Source: Methanosuratincolales archaeon (GTDB lineage Archaea; Thermoproteota; Methanomethylicia; Methanomethylicales; Methanomethylicaceae). Taken from it: 24,674 bases of DNA. Positions within the stretch are counted from its first letter, which is position 1. Every line of letters starts with the position of its first letter. Under the pieces are notes generated by a model. The model saw only the letters and a list, made by a program, of their open reading frames with translations, had not been told where the DNA came from and ran no database searches. Below, one piece after another: positions 1 to 7,005 of this stretch. The translations under genes and the position numbers were made by a program. The stretch spans positions 1 to 24,674 of the forward strand of contig CALGKV010000079.1 in NCBI GenBank assembly GCA_937930465.1, in the 5' to 3' direction.

Positions 1-1
1 A

Positions 2-457
2 GAGATAAGGATCCCGGATCCGGGATCTTCGGTGCTTGTCACGGTCGGGAACGGCGGCAAGAAGACGGTGATCATCCCGTTCATTTGGGCATTGAAGAAG
101 GACGGGTTCAAGATATACGCGACCGAGAAGACCTCGAAGGCACTGGAGGAGGCCAACTTGAAGGACGTCGTGACCCTCAACAAGATAAGGGAGGCCGAGA
201 AGAAGCCGAACATCTCGGATGAGATAGCCTCCGGGAACGTCGACCTGGTGATCAACATCCCGGTCGAGGAGTCGAAGGAGGAGATGGAGGACGAGTACCT
301 CATCAGGAGGATGGCAGTCGAGTTCAATGTCCCGGTCATGACGACGCTGGAGCTCGTGGCAGCATTGGTCGCCGTGATCAAGTACAGGAACGCAAACCCG
401 CTGACCGTGAAATCCCTCAACGAGTACATGGAGGCACTCCCCTGGAAGAGATGGTAG
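2..457 (+). CDS. carB: Carbamoyl-phosphate synthase large subunit, C-terminal part (partial)
   Basis: Open from the window edge, so the 5' end of the gene is missing. The visible 151 residues match the methylglyoxal-synthase-like allosteric domain that ends CarB: a Rossmann-like start (VLVTVGNGGKK), then IYATEKTSKAL, the IASGNVDLVINIP segment and the conserved YLIRRMAVEFNVPVMTT stretch. CarB makes carbamoyl phosphate from bicarbonate, ammonia and ATP for pyrimidines and arginine, and this domain senses effectors such as UMP or ornithine. A GTG at 32 is only an internal codon, because the frame is open upstream and reads in the interdomain linker. A separately encoded MGS-domain subunit cannot be excluded without the upstream sequence. 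The gene ends 84 nt before the next likely start. Confidence 0.88.
   Translation, partial: EIRIPDPGSSVLVTVGNGGKKTVIIPFIWALKKDGFKIYATEKTSKALEEANLKDVVTLNKIREAEKKPNISDEIASGNVDLVINIPVEESKEEMEDEYLIRRMAVEFNVPVMTTLELVAALVAVIKYRNANPLTVKSLNEYMEALPWKRW
10..27. repeat. 18-bp perfect palindrome inside carB
   Basis: GATCCCGGATCCGGGATC reads the same on both strands. It lies in the codons for the linker just before the allosteric domain of CarB. It may simply be a coincidence of codons, but perfect 18-bp palindromes are uncommon in coding DNA. Confidence 0.8.
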
Positions 458-512
458 GCGCCAGTTCTCGACTTTTTTCCCTCACCGTTCCGATAAGAAC
501 AGCGGGAGGGGT

Positions 513-520
513 TTTATACT
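513..520 (+). promoter_or_regulatory. TATA box of the Dph6-like gene
   Basis: TTTATACT is preceded by a purine-rich stretch (GGGAGGGG) that could act as BRE. Its centre lies about 25 nt before ATG 541, the usual distance from an archaeal TATA box to the transcription start, so the mRNA would be leaderless and begin at that ATG. Confidence 0.6.
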
Positions 521-540
521 TGGATGGAGAATCCTTCCAT

Positions 541-1215
541 ATGGGGCGCTTTATCGGGATGCCAGGGGATCAATCCAAAGGGGTCGAGGCGGCAGCACTC
601 TTCTCCGGAAAGGATTCTCTGTTCGCAGTCTTGCAGGCTGAAAGGATGGGTCTCCGTGTAAACCGGCTCATATCCATGGTCACGACATTCGGGCAGCCCT
701 CGCCCCACATCGAAAACATTAGTGCCATGGAGAGGGCGGCGGAGATAATGCGCAAGAGGCTAACTATTGTCGACCTCCGGGAGGGGGAGAGGAGCCTAGT
801 GAGTACCCTAAGGGGTTCTGGCGCTGGCGCACTAGTTGCTGGCGATGTCTTTGTGGAAGATCATGTAGAATGGCTTGAGAGGGTCTGCAAGGTAACTGGA
901 ATGGCGCTCGTCGAGCCGCTTTATGGCAGGAGGACGGAGGACATCCTGAGGGAGATGCTCAGCCAAGGGTTCGTGGTGATGCTAGTCGGTGTTGACACCA
1001 GGCTCCTTAGCGAGGAGTGGCTGGGGTTCACGCTGTCTGAGGAAAACCTCGAAGACTTCCTCGCTGGGATTGGGAGTGCAGACCCCCTCGGCGAGAACGG
1101 CGAGTACCACACGCTGGTCCTCGACTGCCCCCTCTACTCCAGGCGACTCGAGGTGCGCTCATCTGTAAAGATCCAATCGGGGAATCTGAAGTATTTGAAA
1201 GTTGAGGTCGCTTGA
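541..1215 (+). CDS. Dph6-like ATP-pyrophosphatase (diphthine-ammonia ligase family)
   Basis: PP-loop ATPase of 224 residues, the size usual for archaeal members of the diphthine-ammonia ligase family. That family performs the last amidation of diphthamide on elongation factor 2. Visible features are the N-terminal PP-loop (AALFSGKDSLFAV), a family segment around FGQPSPHIEN, the DTRLLSEEWLG region, and the family's C-terminal signature GENGEYHTLVLDCPLY. ATG 541 was chosen over ATG 451 because a TATA box at 513-520 lies 25 nt before it and the first 30 codons of the longer frame match nothing in the family. ATG 559 is a second option. The PP-loop reads SGKDS where the family has SGGKDS, so one glycine is missing. 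Function is inferred from family; the symbol dph6 is left out because of that change. Confidence 0.78.
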   Translation: MGRFIGMPGDQSKGVEAAALFSGKDSLFAVLQAERMGLRVNRLISMVTTFGQPSPHIENISAMERAAEIMRKRLTIVDLREGERSLVSTLRGSGAGALVAGDVFVEDHVEWLERVCKVTGMALVEPLYGRRTEDILREMLSQGFVVMLVGVDTRLLSEEWLGFTLSEENLEDFLAGIGSADPLGENGEYHTLVLDCPLYSRRLEVRSSVKIQSGNLKYLKVEVA

Positions 1216-1410
1216 TCGGTAATGGATTCAGCGATAGGAAAATCACATAACGCAGGTAGATCCGGCGGCTTCTGAACCAGATTCCCCCGAAAGATTAGTG
1301 AGCCGAGGGTTATTGCCGAGAGCAGCAAATGAATCAATTGGAACTGTTGACGGTTTCCTGTGCGATGAAAATTCCAAGTGGCAAGAGGTCAAGCAGAATT
1401 GCCCAAAAAG
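1216..1410. other. Non-coding gap after the Dph6-like gene
   Basis: I see no convincing gene, RNA or terminator here. The longer reading frames on the minus strand (for example 1243-1428) look like chance frames with no recognisable motif. Confidence 0.5.
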
Positions 1411-1418
1411 CTTAATAC
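1411..1418 (+). promoter_or_regulatory. Candidate TATA box of the aromatic operon
   Basis: CTTAATAC is preceded by an A-rich BRE-like CCAAAAAG. It would place the transcription start near 1440 and leave a leader of about 210 nt before the first operon gene. A second TATA-like CTATAAC at 1476-1482 is possible but would start inside the first hairpin of the leader. Confidence 0.45.
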
Positions 1419-1447
1419 GCTTGGCCACAGTGATAACCTTACAAAAC

Positions 1448-1549
1448 GGTGGTTAAAGTGAGCCAATTCCAATATCTATAACACGACTGGTCCCTTCTTG
1501 TTTAGACCAGTCGGTGCTCTCAGGCTCTGAGAGACTGAGTCCGGTTTTT
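1448..1549 (+). promoter_or_regulatory. Candidate structured leader/attenuator of the aromatic operon
   Basis: In order: a Shine-Dalgarno-like GGTGG (1448-1452); a tiny frame from GTG 1458 to TAA 1479-1481 reading MSQFQYL; a 9-bp perfect stem CGACTGGTC/GACCAGTCG (1484-1492 with 1505-1513); a 7-bp perfect stem CTCTCAG/CTGAGAG (1517-1523 with 1527-1533); and a T5 run at 1545-1549. CAGTC at 1508-1512, in the 3' arm of the first stem, can instead pair with GACTG at 1533-1537, so the folds compete. This resembles an attenuator in plan. Leader-peptide attenuation is not established for such operons in archaea, so regulation is my inference from arrangement only. The rest of the gap, 1550-1636, shows nothing further. 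Confidence 0.35.
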
Positions 1550-1650
1550 GGTATAGACGGAGTAAAGACGAAGGGCTCGGAAAAGACATTTGCACACAAG
1601 CAACACGCGGACACTGCGCCAGTGCGCCCTGATCTTGAGGTGCTTCATGT

Positions 1651-2508
1651 ATGAGCGGCACGGTCGAGCTGGCAGACCTAAAGCACTCTACCGACGTCCA
1701 GAAGGTGAAAGAGAGGATAAGGCAAGTCCAGCGCTCGCTCGTCGAGATGACCTCGTCTATGGGGGTGCACATCGGCTCCTCGCTCTCGTGCCTTGAGATC
1801 ATAGCTACGCTATACTTCCTGAAGATGCGGCACGCTCCGCATAGGCCACAGTGGCGGGAAAGGGACAAATTCATACTCAGCAAGGGGCACGCCGCGCCGG
1901 TGCTCTATGCTGTATTGGCAGAGGCGGGCTACTTCCCGAAGGAGGAGCTCCGAACCCTAAAGCGAATCAACTCCCGGCTGCAGGGCCACCCAGACCTGAG
2001 GACGCCAGGAGTTGACGCCCCATCAGGCTCGCTGGGTCAGGGGATCTCGATAGGCATCGGCATGGCTATGGCGGCGAAGATGCGCGGGAGCAGGAGCAGG
2101 GTCTACGTTCTTGTCGGCGATGGCGAGTGCGATGAGGGTCAGGTCTGGGAGTCGCTCATGACGGCAGCGCACCTCAGGCTGGACAACCTAGTCCTAATAA
2201 TAGACAGGAATGGCTGGCAGCTTGACGACAGGACGGAGGAGGTGAAGAGGAAGGTGCCGCTAAGGAGCAAGCTTGAGAGCTTCGGGTGGGAGACATACTC
2301 GATAAACGGGCACGACGTGGAGAAGATAGTCGAGGTCCTGGACGCCGCGGAGAGGGCGGAGCAGCCCGTGGCAATAATCGCCCACACAAAGAAGGGGAAG
2401 GGGATCTCTTTCCTAGAGGACTCGAACAAGGGGCACAAGCTGAAGCTGAGCGAGGACGAGTACCTGGCAGCGATCAAGGAGCTGGAGATGAGGGCAAAGT
2501 GCGCGTAG
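1651..2508 (+). CDS. Transketolase, N-terminal (TPP-binding) subunit
   Basis: 285 residues covering the N-terminal half of transketolase, which archaea often encode as two genes. Seen are the substrate/TPP residues in MGVHIGSSLS, the KGHAAPVLYAVLAEAGYF region, GHPD, the SGSLGQGISIGIGMA segment, and the diphosphate/Mg motif GDGECDEGQVWES followed by IIDRNGWQ. With the next gene it should form the enzyme that moves two-carbon units between sugar phosphates. Leading a shikimate operon, its likely job is to make erythrose 4-phosphate for DAHP synthase. ATG 1651 has a Shine-Dalgarno GAGGTG at 1637-1642. The stop overlaps the next gene by 10 nt, which suggests translational coupling of the two subunits. 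Confidence 0.92.
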   Translation: MSGTVELADLKHSTDVQKVKERIRQVQRSLVEMTSSMGVHIGSSLSCLEIIATLYFLKMRHAPHRPQWRERDKFILSKGHAAPVLYAVLAEAGYFPKEELRTLKRINSRLQGHPDLRTPGVDAPSGSLGQGISIGIGMAMAAKMRGSRSRVYVLVGDGECDEGQVWESLMTAAHLRLDNLVLIIDRNGWQLDDRTEEVKRKVPLRSKLESFGWETYSINGHDVEKIVEVLDAAERAEQPVAIIAHTKKGKGISFLEDSNKGHKLKLSEDEYLAAIKELEMRAKCA

Positions 2509-3410
2509 CGTTTGGGGAGGGGCTGCTCGAGCTGGGCAGCGAGAACGAGGACCTGGTGGTGCTGACGGCTGATGTCGCAAGGCCCACCCATGTAATAGGC
2601 TTCGGCGAGCGCTTCCCACACAGGTTCCTGGACGTCGGGATCGCGGAGCAGGACATGGTTGACATTGCTGCGGGGCTGGCCCTCAGCGAGAAGGTGCCCG
2701 TTGCAGTGGCGTTCGCTCCGTTCATGATGAGGGCATGGGAGCAGGTCAGGAGCACTATCGCAAGGTGCAGCCTGAACGTGAAGCTAGTGGGCACCCATGC
2801 CGGGCTTTCGGCGTCGGACGAGGGGGCGTCGCACCAGTCGCTAGAGGATGTTGCGCTGATGCGGGTGCTCCCCAACATGACCGTGGTCGTGCCAGGCGAT
2901 AGGGAGGAAGTCAAGGAGGCCACGCGTGCGATCGTCGAGAGCAAGGGGCCTGCCTACATGAGGATAGGCAGGGACGAGGATGCAAATTTCCTTCATGAAG
3001 GGTTCAGGCTAGGGAGGGCTACCGTGCTAAGAGATGGCTGCGACGTTGCCGTATTCTCCAACGGCTACATCACGTCGGAGGTGCTGGCTGCAGCTGAGGG
3101 GGCGCCCGTTGACGCAATGGTGGTCCATGTTCCGACTGTGAAGCCGCTGGACTCGGACACGGTAATCTCTGCTGTTAGGAGGACCGGGGCTGCCGTATGT
3201 GTGGAAGAGCACAGCATAATCGGGGGACTGGGCAGTGCCGTCTCGGAGCTGGTCTCCACAGAGTATCCGGTACACATAAGGAGGATGGGCGTCAGCGACA
3301 CTTTCGGCGAGTCCGGCACCTACAGGGAACTCCTGGATAAGCACCGCCTCAGCGCACCACACATCAGGGAGGCGATGGTAGAGGCAGCAAAAAGGAGGGG
3401 CAAGAGATGA
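2499..3410 (+). CDS. Transketolase, C-terminal subunit
   Basis: 303 residues covering the pyrimidine-binding and C-terminal domains of transketolase. The N-terminal block reads FGEGLLELGSENEDLVVLTA. It is followed by RFLDVGIAEQDMVDIAAGLA with the catalytic glutamate that activates TPP, the THAGLSASDEGASHQ loop, and a C-terminal domain with VVEEHSIIGGLGSAV-like features (CVEEHSIIGGLG). The reading frame is open far upstream, but that part only shadows the N-terminal subunit. GTG 2499, with a GGAG-containing Shine-Dalgarno at 2484-2492, gives the family's usual length. The protein should pair with the preceding subunit. It ends in ATGA, shared with the DAHP synthase start. Confidence 0.9.
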   Translation: MRVAFGEGLLELGSENEDLVVLTADVARPTHVIGFGERFPHRFLDVGIAEQDMVDIAAGLALSEKVPVAVAFAPFMMRAWEQVRSTIARCSLNVKLVGTHAGLSASDEGASHQSLEDVALMRVLPNMTVVVPGDREEVKEATRAIVESKGPAYMRIGRDEDANFLHEGFRLGRATVLRDGCDVAVFSNGYITSEVLAAAEGAPVDAMVVHVPTVKPLDSDTVISAVRRTGAAVCVEEHSIIGGLGSAVSELVSTEYPVHIRRMGVSDTFGESGTYRELLDKHRLSAPHIREAMVEAAKRRGKR

Positions 3411-4387
3411 TCATTTTGCTTGAATTGGAATCAAAGCAACTGGAGGAAGCGCTCAGGGGAAGGTTTCGGAAGGTGAGGTACGGGGGAAAGGTAGCCTATG
3501 TCGCAACCCGGCAGGTCCCGGCAGAGATCCTAGACAGGCTGCACGGGGCAAGGATCGTTGACACAGGTAAACCGTACCAGCTGGCGAGCAGGGTCCTCCT
3601 GGAAGACGGCTCAAGGGTCAGGATAGGGGACGTGGAGTTCGGGGGCAAGGAGATCCAAGTCTGTGCTGGCCCTTGCGCTATCGAGAGCAGATCCCAGCTG
3701 CTGGAGGCGGCCCAGGCAGTAAAGGGCGCAGGGGCTTCGGTGCTCCGGGGAGGGGCGTTCAAGCCCAGGACTTCGCCGTACTCCTTCCAGGGCCTCGGAG
3801 AGGAGGGGTTGAGGCTTTTGAGGGAGGTGGCGGACGAGGTCGGCATGCCTGTTGTCACAGAGGCAACGACCCCAGAGCAGGTCCCTCTTGTTTCGGAGCA
3901 CTCTGACGCCATACAGATCGGGGCGAGGAACATGCAGAACTTCGAGCTCCTCAAGGCTGCGGGCAGATCCGGGAAACCCGTTCTGCTGAAGAGGGGGGCG
4001 TCCTCTACGATTGAGGAGTGGATCCTCGCAGCCGAGTACATACTTCTCGAAGGCAACTGGAACGTGATCCTTTGCGAGAGGGGGATCAAAAGCTTCGACA
4101 GCTCGACAAGGAATGTTCTGGACGTTGCAGCGATTGCGCTAGCGAAGGGGCTCACGCACCTGCCCGTCATCGCCGACCCGAGTCACGCAACAGGGAGGAG
4201 GGATCTGATCGCACCGGCTGCTATGGCTGCAGTTGCCGCAGGCGCGGACGGGCTCATCGTAGAGGTCCATCCCCGACCGGATGAGGCCCTTAGCGATGGG
4301 CCGCAGTCCCTCGATCCGAGTGGGTTCAGGAAGATGATGTCCGAGGTCGCCAAGGTCGCGAAGGCAACTGGAAGGGGTCTGGGTTGA
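3407..4387 (+). CDS. aroF: DAHP synthase, class I-beta with N-terminal ferredoxin-like domain
   Basis: Condenses phosphoenolpyruvate and erythrose 4-phosphate to 3-deoxy-D-arabino-heptulosonate 7-phosphate, the first step of the pathway. Residues 1-75 form a small domain like the ferredoxin-like regulatory domain of the Thermotoga-type enzyme. Residues 85-326 are the TIM barrel with GPCAIES (88-94), RGGAFKPRTSPYSFQG (114-129), IGARNMQNFELLK, LLKRG (193-197), CERG (223-226) and the metal/substrate motif DPSHATGRR. In known homologues the N-terminal domain confers feedback inhibition by Tyr or Phe; that this one does the same is inference. The start overlaps the previous stop (ATGA), and the stop overlaps the TTG of aroB. 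Confidence 0.95.
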   Translation: MIILLELESKQLEEALRGRFRKVRYGGKVAYVATRQVPAEILDRLHGARIVDTGKPYQLASRVLLEDGSRVRIGDVEFGGKEIQVCAGPCAIESRSQLLEAAQAVKGAGASVLRGGAFKPRTSPYSFQGLGEEGLRLLREVADEVGMPVVTEATTPEQVPLVSEHSDAIQIGARNMQNFELLKAAGRSGKPVLLKRGASSTIEEWILAAEYILLEGNWNVILCERGIKSFDSSTRNVLDVAAIALAKGLTHLPVIADPSHATGRRDLIAPAAMAAVAAGADGLIVEVHPRPDEALSDGPQSLDPSGFRKMMSEVAKVAKATGRGLG

Positions 4388-5472
4388 GGAAGATCGCAGT
4401 AAGTTGTGGGTGCCTCGAATACCCAGTCCTGATCGGTGCAGGGCTTCTTGGCACGGTCGGTGGAGCAGCCAAGGGACTCGCAGGGGACGGGAAGGTGGTG
4501 ATCATCACAGTACCTCCGGTCAGGGAGCTTTACCTTGAGAGCGTGGCAAGCAGCATGGACATTGAAGGGATCGAGCCTGTTGTCATAACCGTCCCGGACG
4601 GTGAGGAAGCCAAGACTCCCGAGACTTACCTATATGTTGTGGGCAGGATGCTGGACGCAGGGGCGGGCAGGGACTCGCTGGTCCTTTCCCTTGGAGGGGG
4701 GTGTGCAGGGGACCTCGCGGGGTTCGTAGCCTCGACATACATGCGCGGGGTCTCACTGGCGCACATCCCGACCACACTTCTAGCGCAGGTGGACAGCAGC
4801 ATAGGCGGCAAGAGCGCACTGAACCACCCAAGGGCTAAGAATCTAATAGGGAGCTTCCACCAGCCGAAGCTCGTCATCTCAGACACCCGGGTGCTCGCTA
4901 CATTGCCGACAAAAGAGCTGCGCTGCGGTCTAGCAGAGGTACTCAAGTACGGAGCCATACTTGACGGCGGACTCTTCCGGATTATCGAGCAGAGAGCTGG
5001 CGACATGCTGGCGCTAGAAGAAGGCGTGCTTGAGGATGTGATATGCAGATCGGCGGAGATCAAAGCCAGGGTCGTTTCGCTGGACGAAAAGGACAGGGGC
5101 GAGAGGATGCTGCTCAACTTCGGGCACACCGTTGGGCATGCCATAGAGGCGGCGACCTGCTACCGAAATTACAGCCACGGGGAGGCGGTAGCAATAGGGA
5201 TGTTGGCAGAGGCTAGGATCGCTGCGCAGCTCGGAATGATAAGCGATGGAACCGTGGACAGGATTGAGGCACTTGCCTCGCGGCTGGGGCTCCCGACGAG
5301 GGTCAAGGGTGTAACGGCGGAGGGGCTGATCGGGATCATGAAAGGCGACAAGAAAGCGGAGAGAGGAGAGATTAGGTTCGCGCTCCCGGACGCGATCGGT
5401 TCAGGCGCGGTGGTCGAGGTCAAGGACAGGGCATTGATAGAAGAGGCGATCAAGGGGGTGCTCGGCGATTAG
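4384..5472 (+). CDS. aroB: 3-Dehydroquinate synthase
   Basis: NAD- and divalent-metal-dependent cyclisation of DAHP to 3-dehydroquinate. The 362 residues show the complete classical AroB family: DGEEAKT (72-78), GGGCAGDLAGFVASTYMRG (104-122), PTTLLAQVDSSIGGK (129-143), EVLKYGAI with metal ligand E185, LNFGHTVGHAIE with H248, and SHGEAVAIGM with H265. It is not the transaldolase-type dehydroquinate synthase II used by many methanogens. It therefore goes with the DAHP synthase encoded just upstream. The start is TTG 4384, whose last two bases form the TGA of the preceding gene. The 3' end carries GGGGGTG, which serves as ribosome-binding site for aroD. Confidence 0.96.
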   Translation: MRKIAVSCGCLEYPVLIGAGLLGTVGGAAKGLAGDGKVVIITVPPVRELYLESVASSMDIEGIEPVVITVPDGEEAKTPETYLYVVGRMLDAGAGRDSLVLSLGGGCAGDLAGFVASTYMRGVSLAHIPTTLLAQVDSSIGGKSALNHPRAKNLIGSFHQPKLVISDTRVLATLPTKELRCGLAEVLKYGAILDGGLFRIIEQRAGDMLALEEGVLEDVICRSAEIKARVVSLDEKDRGERMLLNFGHTVGHAIEAATCYRNYSHGEAVAIGMLAEARIAAQLGMISDGTVDRIEALASRLGLPTRVKGVTAEGLIGIMKGDKKAERGEIRFALPDAIGSGAVVEVKDRALIEEAIKGVLGD

Positions 5473-6154
5473 CGGCAGACCCTACAGGATATGCGCATCT
5501 GTGGTGGGCAAGGACGAGACGGAGATCGCAAGGGCAGCCCTGTCAGCCGAGGAGCTTGGCGCAGACCTCGTGGAGCTGAGGCTCGACACAGTTGAGGGGC
5601 TTGACCGAGAGAAGGTCAGGTCGGTTTTCAGGCTTGCTGCTGGCGTAGGCTTGCCAAAGATTGCGACGGTGATGCCTAGGAGCATATTTGGTGGCTTTGA
5701 AGGAAGCGCCGAGGAGCTCGGAGAGCTGCTACTCGAGGCTTCCAACCGTGCCGAATACGTCGACGTTGGGATTGAGTTGCTTGAAGGGCACGAAGGGATT
5801 TTAGAAAAGCTCTCGCAAAGGGCGAAAGTTGTGCTTTCCTGGCATGCAGACCGATTGCTATCGATCGATGAGATGAGGAGCTTCGTAAGGTCTTGGCGCA
5901 GGTGCAGCGTCTACAAGATTGCAATGCCCGCCAAGAGTGCCAGTGATAACTTGGTGGCTTTGCAAGGGTGCCTGGCTCTGGAGGGATTCAGGAGGGTCGT
6001 CTTCTGCTACGGCAGAGAAGGCATTCCTTCGAGGGTGATCTCTCCGGTCTTCGGATCGGAGTGGGCTTATGCCGCGCTCCGGAAGGGGCAGGAAACGGCG
6101 CCTGGGCAGATCGACATCGATATCCTCAGACGGATCAGGGGGGCGTTCGCTTGA
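5468..6154 (+). CDS. aroD: 3-Dehydroquinate dehydratase, type I (likely ATT start)
   Basis: Schiff-base dehydratase converting 3-dehydroquinate to 3-dehydroshikimate. Seen, numbered from ATT 5468, are strand 1 RICASVVGK, ELRLD (E37, R39), the R...GG loop in VMPRSIFGG, the catalytic His in VVLSWHAD (H126), the Schiff-base Lys in VYKIAMPA (K150), R189 in IPSRVI, and APGQI (Q214). GTG 5501 is the first ATG/GTG/TTG in frame, but starting there would remove the core of strand 1 of the barrel. The frame is open back to 5441 with no ordinary start. ATT 5468 overlaps the aroB stop in the manner of ATGA and lies 7 nt after GGGGGTG (5454-5460), so I take ATT as the start, giving 228 residues. Function is secure; the start is inference. 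Confidence 0.9.
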   Translation: MSGRPYRICASVVGKDETEIARAALSAEELGADLVELRLDTVEGLDREKVRSVFRLAAGVGLPKIATVMPRSIFGGFEGSAEELGELLLEASNRAEYVDVGIELLEGHEGILEKLSQRAKVVLSWHADRLLSIDEMRSFVRSWRRCSVYKIAMPAKSASDNLVALQGCLALEGFRRVVFCYGREGIPSRVISPVFGSEWAYAALRKGQETAPGQIDIDILRRIRGAFA

Positions 6155-7005
6155 CGACTAGCAGAACAAGGCTCTTCTGCCTGCTGGGGGATCCGGTCGA
6201 TCATTCGATCAGCCCACAGATCTTCACCAGGGCATTCGAGGCTTGCGGGATGGATGCGGCATATTTGGCTTTCAGAGTCCCTGGCAGTTCACTAGGCAAG
6301 GCGATCGCAGGCCTGAGGGCGCTCGGCGTGGCTGGGTGCAACGTGACGGTCCCGCACAAGATAGCAGTGATGAGCCATCTCGACTCATTGGACAGGGCAG
6401 CAATGGAGATCGGCGCGGCGAACGTGATCAAGATGGAAAATGGCATGGCTGTTGGCTACAATACGGACGGCGATGGGGCATTGATGGCTCTCAGAAGGAG
6501 CGATCTCTCGGGCAAGGTTGTTGCCTTGGTGGGCTACGGCGGCGCAGCCAGGGGGGTCGCCTATGCCATTGCATCATCAAAGGATCCGGGGGAGGTGGTG
6601 ATTTCAGGGAGGGATCGCGCGAAGGCAGAGTCGCTCGCCCAGCGGCTGGCGTCCCTCTTCGCGGTCAAGAGCAGATCCGTTAGCATTGAAGGGCTCAAGG
6701 AAGCCGCCCCAGATGTTCTGGTGAACGCGACCCCTCTTGGGATGAAGCCTTGGGTTGACAAATCCCCTGTGGATGCTGATGTCCTGCGCGCAGGGATGGT
6801 CGTGTTCGACCTTGTATACAACCCGACCGAAACCAGGCTGATCAAGGAGGCCAGGGCAATTGGCTGCACGACCATCGGGGGGTTGGACATGCTGGTAGGG
6901 CAGGCAGCTGCAGCTTTCGAGATCTGGACTGGAGAGAGGGCACCGTTGGAGGAGATGGAGAAGGCAGCATCGGAAGCCGTTGCAAAGGGGGGTGCAGGCG
7001 AATGA
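6151..7005 (+). CDS. aroE: Shikimate dehydrogenase
   Basis: NADP(H)-dependent reduction of 3-dehydroshikimate to shikimate. The 284 residues, usual for AroE, show the substrate motif DHSISP (17-22), NVTVPHK with catalytic K70, YNTDG with D106, a nucleotide-binding GYGGAARG (128-135), VNATPLGM, and the C-terminal GLDMLVGQAAAAFE helix carrying the substrate-contacting Gln. The frame is open well upstream of TTG 6151, but that part only shadows aroD. TTG 6151 overlaps the aroD TGA (TTGA), is preceded by GGGGGGCG, and gives the right N-terminus. The gene ends in ATGA, shared with the kinase. Confidence 0.95.
   Translation: MTTSRTRLFCLLGDPVDHSISPQIFTRAFEACGMDAAYLAFRVPGSSLGKAIAGLRALGVAGCNVTVPHKIAVMSHLDSLDRAAMEIGAANVIKMENGMAVGYNTDGDGALMALRRSDLSGKVVALVGYGGAARGVAYAIASSKDPGEVVISGRDRAKAESLAQRLASLFAVKSRSVSIEGLKEAAPDVLVNATPLGMKPWVDKSPVDADVLRAGMVVFDLVYNPTETRLIKEARAIGCTTIGGLDMLVGQAAAAFEIWTGERAPLEEMEKAASEAVAKGGAGE

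Noticed and set aside
1421..1466. Kink-turn-like element: stem TTGGCCAC/GTG-A-GCCAA, 3-nt bulge AGT, then GA opposite AA, then TAACC/GGTTA
   Set aside because: The TATA box at 1411-1418 would start transcription near 1440, inside it, so it would not be in that RNA. One of the two sheared pairs is also A-A rather than G-A.
5501..6154. aroD starting at GTG 5501
   Set aside because: It would remove most of the first strand of the barrel (RICAS), and no good ribosome-binding site lies before it. The ATT at 5468 is better placed.
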